A stretch of DNA of 64,000 bases from an uncultured Myxococcales bacterium (GTDB lineage Bacteria; Myxococcota_A; UBA9042), in NCBI GenBank assembly GCA_903840165.1, contig CAIMEY010000002.1, positions 62,001 to 126,000 of the forward strand. Direction: 5' to 3'. The position numbers were made by a program, and so were the translations under genes. Positions 52,338 through 62,400 of the stretch are shown here, piece by piece. The notes below the pieces were generated by a model. The model saw nothing but the letters and a program-made list of their open reading frames with translations, searched no databases and was not told the DNA's origin. Numbering within the stretch: position 1 is the stretch's first letter; each line of letters begins with the position of its first letter.

Positions 52338-54779
52338 CTACGGGACAGCCGGCGTGTTGGCCGCGTCGACAAAGGCGCGACACTGCTGACCGCGCAGGGA
52401 CGGACATGCAGGTATCGCAGCCGTGACAGGCAGTTGCGCACCACTAATGACCGGCAGTGCGACGCTGGACGGGTAATCCGCCGCGTGCGCCACATCATAA
52501 CTCACCGGATGCGGCCAAGTTTTCAGGCTAAAGCGCCAAGACGCACGGCTATCTCCGGGCGTATCGATGGCAATGCGAATCCGCGCACCTTTGCGAAAGA
52601 CGTGGCCAAAACCGGCAATCGCCACGCGCACTTTGGTCCATTGCCCAACCACCAGCGGCGCCGTATCGCTTTGTTCCAAGGATGGCTCGGGCCACAGGTC
52701 CGTCGCTGCAGCCGTCAGCTTGCGAAAACTTGCGCGTAACCAACCACTTTGGACGTAGCGTTCCTGCCCATCGGCGCGGACTTCGGTGAGGTTGACCTCG
52801 AGGTCGGCATCGGTGACATCGGCTGCAAGGCTGCGAATCCAAAAGTCAACGCTGCCGGTGCCCATCATGATGACGTCCTTGTCCAGGGGCGCTGACGTAA
52901 AGGCGACCTCATTGCCTTTGGGCGGAACCAGCCAATTGTAATCGGGAAGTCCCAGCCACAGGTTGCCCTTGTCACCCAGGATGCCACGATCGCCAGCGGT
53001 TGGGTCGAGCAGGAAGGTCGACGCGGCCTCTTTGACCACCGGCGCTGCGTCGCCCAGGGAGCCATCTGGCTGGAAATACCAACGCTGGAGCGCAGTTTCC
53101 TTGGGCGGCCACTGGCTAAACTGCAGCGCAAAGTTGTCATGCGGCGTGCCGATGGGGTCGGTGGCGCCGTCCTCAAAATGCGCTGTAAGTTCAGGTTCTG
53201 CCTCCCATTTGGCCTTGGCCTGTTCCCAAGTCGTGACGCTGCCCCATCGGCTCGGCGGAAGCGGCAGGGAGGCGCCAAAGACTTGCGAACTCAGCTGCGG
53301 CGCAAGGAGTGTCATAATTCCGGCGACTTTAGGGACGTCATGGGCGACGTAAATATCCAGAAACGCCTTCCACTCCACCAGCACCTGCGGCGCAAAACCG
53401 TCTGAATGTACGCCATTGTACACGGTAAAGCGCCGGCTGGGCGCGCCCGAGAACTTGTCCAGCAGCGTCACAAAGAAGGGCCCCGTCTGCTCGTCCTGCC
53501 AAGCCCCAGCCAGAAACACCGGCACCTGGATCTGGTCCACCCACTTGGTCGGGTTGAGCGGGTCGATGGTCGCGGCGTTGTAGTAGGCGATATTCTTGGC
53601 TTGGTCGACGTTATTGACCCGACAATCGTGCATCAACTGATTTTCCTTGCAGATCATGTCGCCGCCATCGACGCGCGCCTGCTCCCAACCTTGGCCATAA
53701 GGCGCGGCCCGGCTGTAGACCATGTCGATCCAGCTGAGCGCAAAGCCACTATTGAGGATGCCACCTGGCACCAGCGTCGTCGCCGTGTTGCCGATGACAC
53801 TCAGGGGCGTAATCGCGGCAAGGCTCGGCGGTTGCGTCTTGGCAACAAACAGTTGCGTAATGCCAGGATAGGACAGGCCCGTCATCCCCACCTTGTGAAA
53901 CTTAGCCCAAGGCTGGGCAGCGACGGTCTCAACAATGTCATAGCCATCAAGCAGTTGCATCTGTTCGAAGTAGTCGTACGCGCCGCCGGAGCAGCCCGTG
54001 CCCCGGATATTGACGCTGACCGTGGCATAACCTAGTACTGCCGCGAACATAGCGGTCGGGTCGGACGGCGCATTGCACAATACCGGAAAGCTGTCGCACA
54101 AGTAGGCAAGGTCGCCGCTGACCACCGGCTGCCCGGGTCGGCCAGGGTCATACCCTGAGTAATTCACAATCGTTGGGTAGGGTCCGGCGTCGGCTGGACC
54201 AGGCAAAGTGCAAAAATAGGCCAGCGTGGTGCCATCGCGGGTTGTAAGGTAACCGTTGCCGGGCGCTATGTTTTGACCGGCGTAGAAGGATTGAGGTGGC
54301 TGGCTGAGGGCTGCGCTGATCACCTTGACTTGGTTGGAGTTTCTCGCCGGCGAGAGGTCGGTTTGCCACACGCGGTAGATGCCGGGGCTGACCTTGCGAA
54401 AGACGTAACTGCCGAGGTGATCAGCCACAGCGGTCGCAAATGCCTTTTGGCTTGCATCATCCCGAAGTTCCAGCGATTCTCCGGGCGAGGCATGGGTGAC
54501 AAAGACCTGCTCCACGCCGCCGCGCACCGTCAATGTGGAGTCCCCAGGCGGCGCGACCACGACATCGGCCGAGTTCGCGTCGGCAGAGCTTGTGTCCGCC
54601 CCCGCCGTATCGGCTGAGGATGTGGCATCGGCGGCCGCGTCGGCACTGTCCAATGTCGAACCATTATCTGCAGTTGTCGTGCCGTCGACTTGAGTGCCGG
54701 CGTCGGCCGGGGCCGCGCTACTGCCGCACCCGCTGAGGATGATGTAGGGCAAGATGCAGCAGAATGCCTGTAATTTCAT
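52338..54779 (-). CDS. S15/CocE-type hydrolase lipoprotein
   Basis: The product has 813 residues from an ATG. A lipobox (IILSGC) is followed by a long A/D/S/T-rich linker to about residue 75. A beta-rich region follows, then an alpha/beta-hydrolase of the X-Pro dipeptidyl-peptidase (CocE/NonD) type. The probable triad is Ser303 in GLSYPG, Asp429 in AWQDEQ and His458 in GVHSDGF. The C-terminal jelly-roll domain typical of this family follows (about 560-790). Family members include X-Pro dipeptidyl peptidases, cocaine esterase and acyl transferases, so the substrate is unknown. Likely anchored to the outer membrane. Confidence 0.88.
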   Translation of the reverse strand: MKLQAFCCILPYIILSGCGSSAAPADAGTQVDGTTTADNGSTLDSADAAADATSSADTAGADTSSADANSADVVVAPPGDSTLTVRGGVEQVFVTHASPGESLELRDDASQKAFATAVADHLGSYVFRKVSPGIYRVWQTDLSPARNSNQVKVISAALSQPPQSFYAGQNIAPGNGYLTTRDGTTLAYFCTLPGPADAGPYPTIVNYSGYDPGRPGQPVVSGDLAYLCDSFPVLCNAPSDPTAMFAAVLGYATVSVNIRGTGCSGGAYDYFEQMQLLDGYDIVETVAAQPWAKFHKVGMTGLSYPGITQLFVAKTQPPSLAAITPLSVIGNTATTLVPGGILNSGFALSWIDMVYSRAAPYGQGWEQARVDGGDMICKENQLMHDCRVNNVDQAKNIAYYNAATIDPLNPTKWVDQIQVPVFLAGAWQDEQTGPFFVTLLDKFSGAPSRRFTVYNGVHSDGFAPQVLVEWKAFLDIYVAHDVPKVAGIMTLLAPQLSSQVFGASLPLPPSRWGSVTTWEQAKAKWEAEPELTAHFEDGATDPIGTPHDNFALQFSQWPPKETALQRWYFQPDGSLGDAAPVVKEAASTFLLDPTAGDRGILGDKGNLWLGLPDYNWLVPPKGNEVAFTSAPLDKDVIMMGTGSVDFWIRSLAADVTDADLEVNLTEVRADGQERYVQSGWLRASFRKLTAAATDLWPEPSLEQSDTAPLVVGQWTKVRVAIAGFGHVFRKGARIRIAIDTPGDSRASWRFSLKTWPHPVSYDVAHAADYPSSVALPVISGAQLPVTAAIPACPSLRGQQCRAFVDAANTPAVP

Positions 54780-55052
54780 GATGGTTTCTCAGTGACGGCA
54801 GGGGCTGCGCCGCGGGGAGCAGCAGCAGCGGTGGGGAATGCGTAGGACGATTCTGCGCCTGGACCGGCTCTGTGAAAAGCGTTGTTATTTAGCGTGTTTG
54901 CTGCGCCTTTGCGGGCGGATTGTCGTTCCGGCTGGGGCCTTGCAGCAAGGTGCAAAGCGCGCCGGGTGTCCCCTCTCGATACCATGCCGGACCGGGGGCG
55001 GTCAAATGCTGTGCAATGCCGCTGCAAACCGTTCACGGTCAAGGTTAAGTCG

Positions 55053-55962
55053 ATGCCGTTCGGCAACTTCACCCAGGCCGACGTAGCCGCGCTGTACGGT
55101 CAGCACACGGCGGAGACTGGGCAGGAATTTACCCTAGAAGCCATAGCCTTAGCCTGCGAACTGACCCAAGGTCAACCATGCTGGTCAACGCCTTGGCGTA
55201 TTAAGCGTTGCGCGAGCTCAACGTGGCGGGGCGCATCGAAGTCGAGCACATCGCCAGTGCCAAAGAGCGGTTGATCCTTAGTCGCAGCGCGCACTTAGAT
55301 AGCCTTGCCGATAAGCTCAATGAGCCCCGTGTGCGTTCGGTGATTGCGCCGATGCTGGCGGGCGAAGTCGCTGACCCGCCGGGCCCGGCCGATGTTGACT
55401 ACTGCGTGGACCTGGGCCTTGTCCGGCGGTCCCAGCAGGGCACGGAGATTGCCAATCCCATCTATCGTGAAGTTTTGCCACGGGAATTGGCGATTGGTGC
55501 AGTTGACTCGATGCCGCAGACCGACCGCATGAACAGCAAGCGTCGCTGGGATCTGCCAGAAGGTCGGCTGGATCTGCATGGATTGCTTGAGACTTTTGTC
55601 GATTTCTGGAAACAGCACGGCGAATGGATGCTGCGCAGGCAGGTCTGGCCCGAATCTGCGCAACAGATTGTTCTGATGGCATTTTTGCAGCGTCTGGTCA
55701 ACGGCGGCGGCTACATTGAGTGCCAGTATGGCCTGGGTCGCAAGCGTTTAGACCTGTTGATTCGATAGTTTACGTCCGTGGACGCCACTGGTTTGCCTTT
55801 GGGCGAGGACCGCCAGCGCTAGAGCTCAAAGTCTGGCGGGACGGGCAAAAAGACCTTCTGGTCAAGGGTTTAGAACAGATGGACGGCTACTTGGAACGAC
55901 TCGGGCTGGCCACAGGGACGCTGATTCTGATTGACGCCTGCAGCGCTGCTCCAGTCGCTTGA
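55053..55962 (+). pseudogene. Decayed AAA-ATPase / PD-(D/E)XK nuclease family gene
   Basis: Three overlapping frames give consecutive pieces of one family. Piece A (from ATG 55053) is FTQADVAALYGQHTAETGQ and ends in LTQGQP. A one-base loss near 55179 shifts to piece B, which runs LVNALAY, then an in-frame TAA at 55202, then ALRELNVAGRIEVEHI onward to RKRLDLLIR. A second shift near 55765 leads to piece C with the nuclease-like ELKVWRDGQKD and GLEQMDGYLERLGL. The N-terminal ATPase half with Walker A is missing. The family is a group of predicted AAA/nuclease-type proteins often found as repeats across genomes. The gene is clearly non-functional unless sequencing errors explain all three lesions. 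Confidence 0.8.
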
Positions 55963-56242
55963 CCCCGGACCTGCACCTGCCGCACGTATCGCTAAGCCCA
56001 AGCGTAAACATCAGTCGAAGCCCAGCGCCCTCCGATGTCCTCAACACCTTATGCTATGTACGCCCACGACGCTGTCCGTCGTCATGATAGCCCGCCAATT
56101 CATCGGCTGGGCATCGGGTCGTGGCCACGATGCTAGCAGCGCTGCGTCGTGGCCTGACCGCCCAGCCGGCCCTCGAAGCAGTAAATCCAACGCCTTACCA
56201 GGCACTACCTAGCTCGTCCCGACACACCCTGAACCAACCCTT

Positions 56243-56339
56243 TGGCGGAAGTGCAGGAGAATCGAACTCCCCCGAGACACTCGTCGCGCCTCGCACCGGT
56301 TTTGAAGACCGGGGGGCTCACCTGGGCCCACGCACCTCC
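56243..56339 (-). tRNA. selC: tRNA-Sec (anticodon TCA)
   Basis: On the minus strand, an 8-bp acceptor stem (GGAGGTGC with GCACTTCC), discriminator G and encoded CCA enclose a D-arm, an anticodon arm with loop CTTCAAA (anticodon at 56303-56305), an unusually long variable arm and a T-arm with GTTCGAT. The 8-bp acceptor stem, long variable arm and TCA anticodon together define selenocysteine tRNA. It lies 84 bases downstream of the giant Cys-rich gene and just beyond a pseudogene. It implies that this genome decodes some UGA codons as selenocysteine, with selA, selB and selD elsewhere. Confidence 0.95.
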
Positions 56340-56423
56340 ACAGCTGTGACTACGCCGCCTGCAGCGCGCCGTCAAGTCGGCTCGATAAATCCCTACAATA
56401 TCGAAGTGTTTTGGTGCGCCGCC

Positions 56424-59400
56424 TCAGTTCGCGCAGCACATCACGCCCAGAATCCAGCTGAAGTCCGCCGTGGTCGGCCGCACGCAGGTCTGATTGGCTG
56501 AATCGATGCGGTAATTGCCGCTGATGCACGAGGTGCCGTAGTTCGTGATCTTGCCCTGGCAACTTGCGCCGATGCCCGCCATGTCATTGGTATCTTGGGT
56601 ATTGGTGCACGCGTGGCAGCCGCCGTTGTCATTGGCCGCATTGATCGACCAGCAGCCCGGCTGGAAGGCATCGGCCTGCGCGACGCTCACCAGCAACGCT
56701 TGGTCGGCCGCGGAAGAGTTGCAGACGTGGAACGCCAATCCGCACAACTTGTTGGGCGCAAAGCTGCCCGACGTCGAGCCAATGGACCCCTGCCACGCGC
56801 CGTTGCACTGGGCGATCTTCGGGTATTTCGTTTTGTTCATCGTGCCTTCGCGCGTGCCGTCGGCGCAGGCGGTGTCCTCCACTTGGCAAATGCTCGAGCA
56901 GCCGTCGCCATTGGCAGTGTTGCCGTCGTCGCACTGTTCGCCCAGCAAGGCCGTGACGATGCCGTCGCCGCAGACGCCCAACTTGCATACGTCGGTGAAG
57001 CAGTAGTTCGTCGGCCCGCACGAAGTCTTGTCCAACTGGCTGACGTGCTGACAACCCGTGACATTGTTGCAGGAATCGATGGTGCAGGGGTTGCCGTCGT
57101 CGCAGTTTAGTGCAGCGGGCGCGCAGACTCCGCCAGCGCAGACGTCTGGGCCGGTGCACGCGTTGCCGTCATTGCACGGCGCGTTGTTGGCTGAGTGGGC
57201 GCAACCCGTTATAGGATTGCAGGAATCGCTGGTGCAGAGGTTCGCGTCATCGCAGTTGAGCGCTCCGCCAGCTTTGCACGTCCCACTGTTGCAGGCGTCG
57301 CCAACGGTGCAGACGCTGCCATCGGCGTCGCAGCCCGCGCCGTTCATCGCTGGGCCATTGAATACACAGGCTCCCGTGAGCGTGTTGCAACTATCGGCTG
57401 TGCAAAGGTTATTGTCGCTGCACACCGTCGCCGCGCCGGACGTGCAGGCTCCGGCCGTGCATTGGTCGCCGACTGTGCAGGCATTGCCATCGCTGCACGC
57501 GAGGTTGTTATTGCTGTGCTTGCAACCCGCAACAGGGTCACAGGAATCATTGGTGCAGGCGTTGTTGTCGTTGCAGTTCAGTACCGGGCCAGGCACGCAG
57601 TTGCCCGCCGTGCACTTGTCGGTCGTGGTGCAAACACTGCCGTCGGCATCGCAGGAACCGGCCTCATTGATGTTGTTGTACAGGCACTTGCCTGTGGCCG
57701 GTACGCATTGGTTGACCTTGCAACTGCTGTCCGCCGATGGGTCGCACGTGACGACGGTCGCCGGATTGACCTTGCACGTGTAGGGCAGCTTGGACTTGTC
57801 GCAGAACAGCGTGCCATTGCAGAAGTTTCCGTCTTCTTGGCCAGCGCAATCACTGGTCTGCGTGCACGAACAGGTATTGGTCCCGGACTTGCACGCGCCG
57901 GCCGCGCAGACGTCGCCGACGGTGCAGCCATTGCCGTCATCGCAAGATGCGGTGTTGTTGGTGTAGGTGCAACCCGCTACTTTGTCACAGGAATCAGTCG
58001 TGCATGGATTGCCGTCATTGCACAGCGTCGCCGGTGCCACCACGGTGCCGATGCAGTTGCCGCCCGTGCAGGTGTCGCTGCTGCTGCAGGCGTTGCCGTC
58101 GTCGCAGGGCAGGGCGTTGGCTACGTGGACGCAGCCGGTGCTGATGTTGCAGGAGTCGCTAGTGCACAAGTTACTGTCATCGCAAGCGATTGCGCTGCCC
58201 GCACACAACTTCGCCGCGCACTTGTCGCCGCCGGTGCAGGCGTTGCCGTCATCGCAGATGTTGCTGTTGGCACTGTTGACGCAGCCCGCAACAGCATCGC
58301 AACTATCGGAAGTGCAAGGATTTCCGTCGTTGCAACTCTTGGGCGCTGTGCCGCTGCAGGCGCCCGCCGTGCACACGTCGCCCGTGGTGCAGGCGTTGCC
58401 GTCGTCGCACGGTAAGTTGTTGGCGCTGTGCGTGCAGCCGCTGCCAGCGTTGCAGGCGTCGTTGGTGCAAGCATTGCCATCGTCACAGGAAATCGCCTTG
58501 CCCGCGCAGACACCGCCGCCGCACAGGTCTGCAGAGGTGCAGGCGTTGCCATCGTCGCAGGAGGCGCTGTTGTTGGTGTTGACGCACGCGCCACTGCCGC
58601 TGCTGCAACTATCGGTTGTGCAAGGGTTACTGTCATTGCAGTTCTTGGCGCTGCCAGACGTGCAGGCCCCTAGCGCACAGACGTCGCCAAGCGTGCACGC
58701 GTTGCCGTCGCTGCAGGGCGAAGCATTATTCACGTGCGTGCAACCGGTCTTAGGATCACAGGAATCGTCGGTGCAGGCGTTGCTGTCATCGCAGTTGACC
58801 ACGGGGCCGGGCAGGCACACGCCGGACTTGCAGGCGTCGCCCACGGAGCAGACCGAGTTGTCGGCATTACAGCCAACTCCCTCATTTTGTGAGACATAGC
58901 TGCAGATGCCCGAGGCAATCGCGCAGGTATTCTTGGTGCAGACGCCATCGCCAGACGCGTCGCAGGTGACGATAGTCTTGGGATTGACAAGGCATTTATA
59001 TGGCAATGCCGTCTTGTCGCAGTACAAGGTACCGTTACAGAGGTTGCCGTCTTCCTGACCAGCGCAGTCGGTGTCCTGGGTGCAGGCACAAGTGTTTGTA
59101 CCGCTTGCGCATTTGCCGTTGGCGCACACATCACCGACCGTGCAACCATTGCCGTCGTCACAGGCGGCGCTGTTGTTGGCGTGGACGCAACCGAGCTTGG
59201 GATCACAGGTATCGTTGGTGCAGCCGTTGCCGTCGTCGCAGACCGCCGCCGGGTTGACCGCCGTGCCCTTGCACGCCCCGCCGCCGCAGGTGTCGCCGGT
59301 GGTGCAGGCGTTGCCATCATCGCAACTGAGCGTATTGGCAACGTTTAGGCAGCCACTCTTGGGGTCGCAAGAATCGCTGGTGCACAGGTTGTTGTCATTG

Positions 59401-62400
59401 CAGTTCAAAGACACGCCAATGCAACTGCCGCCGTTGCAGGTATCGCTCTGGCTGCAGGCATTGCCATCGTTGCAAGGCAGCGTATTGTTAGCAAAAACGC
59501 AGGAGCCATTGGCCGGGTTACAACTGTCGCTCGTACACGGGTTGCCGTCGACGCAGGCAATGGCGCTGCCCGGCACGCAGGCATTGCCCGCGCACACGTC
59601 GCCGCTGGTGCAGGCACTGCCGTCGCTGCAGGGCAGGCTATTGGCCTTGTGCGTGCAACCCAGCTTGGCGTCACAGATATCGTCGCTGCAGGGATTGCCG
59701 TCGTCGCAACTCAGCGCGGAACCCGCTTTGCACAGGCCCGTTTGGCAGTTGTCGCCCACGGTGCAGACGCTGCCATCGGCGTCACAGCTTAGGCCGTTGG
59801 CACTGTTCACGTAGCCGCACTTGCCGGTTGCTGCCGTGCAACTGTTCTTGGTGCAAAGGGTATCGCTGCTGGAGTCGCAGGTCACGACCGTCTTGGGATT
59901 GACCTTGCACTGGTAGGGCAGGTTGGTCTTGTCGCAGAACAGCGTGCCATTGCAGAAGTTGCCGTCCTCTTGGCTGGCGCAGTCGGAATCAATCGTGCAA
60001 CCACATGTATTTGTACCCGATTTGCAGACGCCGCCTGAACACGCGTCGCCCGTGGTGCAGCCATTGCCATCGTCGCAACTGGCCGTGTTGTTGGCGTGCG
60101 TGCAGCCAAGCTTGGAGTCGCAGGCGTCGGTTGTGCAGGGATTGCTGTCATTACAAAGGGTTGCTGGGTTGATGGCGATACCCTTGCACGCGCCGGCGCC
60201 GCAGGTATCGCCCGTGGTGCAGGCGTTGCCGTCGTCGCATGCCACGGTGTTGTTTGTGTACACGCAGCCGAGCTTTGCATCGCAACTATCCGATGTGCAT
60301 ATGTTTTTGTCATCGCAACTCAGCGCCGTTCCCACGCACTTGCCAGCGCTGCACGTGTCGCCTTGGCTGCACGCGTTGCCGTCGTCGCAGGGCAGGACAT
60401 TGTTGGTGAATATGCAACCACCTGATTTTGAATCACAACTGTCGGATGTGCACGGGTTGCTGTCGTTGCACACCGTTGTGCTGCCTGGCACGCAGGCGTT
60501 GTTGGCGCATACATCACCGACCGTACAGGCGTTGCCATCGCTGCAAGGCGACGAATTCGCTTTGTGCGTGCAGCCATTGACCGCATTGCAGCCATCGTCG
60601 CTGCAAGCGTTGCCGTCGTCGCAGGCTAGCGCACTGCCGGCTTGGCACACGCCGCCTTGGCAACTGTCGCTGACCGTGCAAACACTGCTGTCCGCGTCAC
60701 AGGCGCTGCCATTGCTGACCGGCACGTAGCCGCACTTGCCGGTGTTGGTGGCGCAATTGTTCTTTGCGCAAGTGGTATTGCCGGTCGCGTCACAGGTCAC
60801 CACGGTCTTGGGGTTTACCTTGCATTGGTAGGGCAGGGCGGTCTTGTCGCAGAACAAGGTGCCGTTGCAGAAGTTGCCGTCCTCTTGGCTGGCGCAGTCG
60901 GCGTCCTGGCTGCATCCGCAAGTGTTCGTTCCGCTTGTGCATTTGCCGGCCGAGCACACGTCGCCGGTGGTGCAGCCATTGCCGTCGTCGCAACTGGCGC
61001 TGTTGATGCTGTGGCTACAACCGGAGGCCGGCACACAGGTTTCCGTCGTGCAGGGGTTGCCGTCGTCGCATAGGACGGCCGGATTGACCGCCGTGCCCTT
61101 GCAACTGCCGCCGCCGCACGCGTCGCCGCTGGTGCAGGCGTTGCCGTCATCACAGCTCAGGGCGTTGTTGGTGTGCACGCAACCGAGCTTGGCGTCACAG
61201 GAATCGCTGGTACAGACGTTGGCATCGTCACAGCTCACGGCATTGCCCTTGCACGCCCCGCCACTGCAGGTATCGCCGGCGCTACAAGCATTGCCGTCAT
61301 CGCAGGCCAACGCGTTGTTGCTAAAGGTGCATTTGCCGCTGACGGGGTCGCAACTGTCGCTGGTGCACGGGTTGCCATCGTTGCATTGCGTCGGCGTGCC
61401 GCTGGAACAGCCATTGTTTTTGCATACATCGCCCACCGTGCAGCCATTGCCGTCGCTGCAGGGGTTGCTGTTGGCGACGTGGGTACAGCCGAGCTTGGCA
61501 TCGCAACCATCGTCGCTGCATAAGTTGCTGTCATCACAGTTGAGTTTGGCGCCGGGTTGGCAGGCTCCTGACTTGCAGGCGTCGCCGGCCGTGCACACGC
61601 TGCCGTCGGCGTCACAGGTGAGTCCCTCATTGACGTTTGAATACCCGCACTTGCCGGTCGCAGGCGTGCACGCATTCTTGGTGCACGCGGTGTCGCCGCT
61701 GCCGTCGCAATTCACCACGGTCTTGGGATTGACGTTGCACTTGTATGGTAGCGCTGATTTATCGCAGAATAACGTGCCGTTGCAGAAGTTGCCGTCCTCA
61801 AGGCTGGCGCAATCGCTGTCCTGGTTGCAGCTGCAAGTATTTGTTCCACTTGCGCATTTTCCGGCCGCGCACACATCGCCCGTCGTGCACGCATTGCCGT
61901 CGTCACAGGCCGCTGTGTTGTTGGCGTGCACGCAGCCAGCCTTGGGGTCGCAGGCGTCGCCAGTGCAGCTATTGCCATCATCACAAAGGGTTTTTGCGTC
62001 GACGGCGGTGCCTTTGCAGCTACCGGCGCTGCACGCGTCATTGGTGGTACAGGCGTTGCCGTCGCTGCACGGCACGGTATTGGCTGTGTTGACGCAACCA
62101 AGCTTAGAATCACAAGAATCGTTGGTGCATGCGTTGCCGTCGTCACAAGCCACGGCCGAGCCGCTGCACACGCCGAGCTTGCAACTGTCCGATTGCGTGC
62201 AGGCATTGCCGTCGCTGCACGGATTGGCGTTGTTGGCGAACACGCACTTGCCGCTGGCAGTGTCACAACTATCTGTTGTGCAAGGGTTATTGTCATTACA
62301 GATCGCCGCCGGGCCGGGTACGCACACTGCCGACTTGCAGCCGTCGCCAACGGTGCAAGGGTTGCCGTCGCTGCACGTCGAAGTATTGTTGATGTGCATG

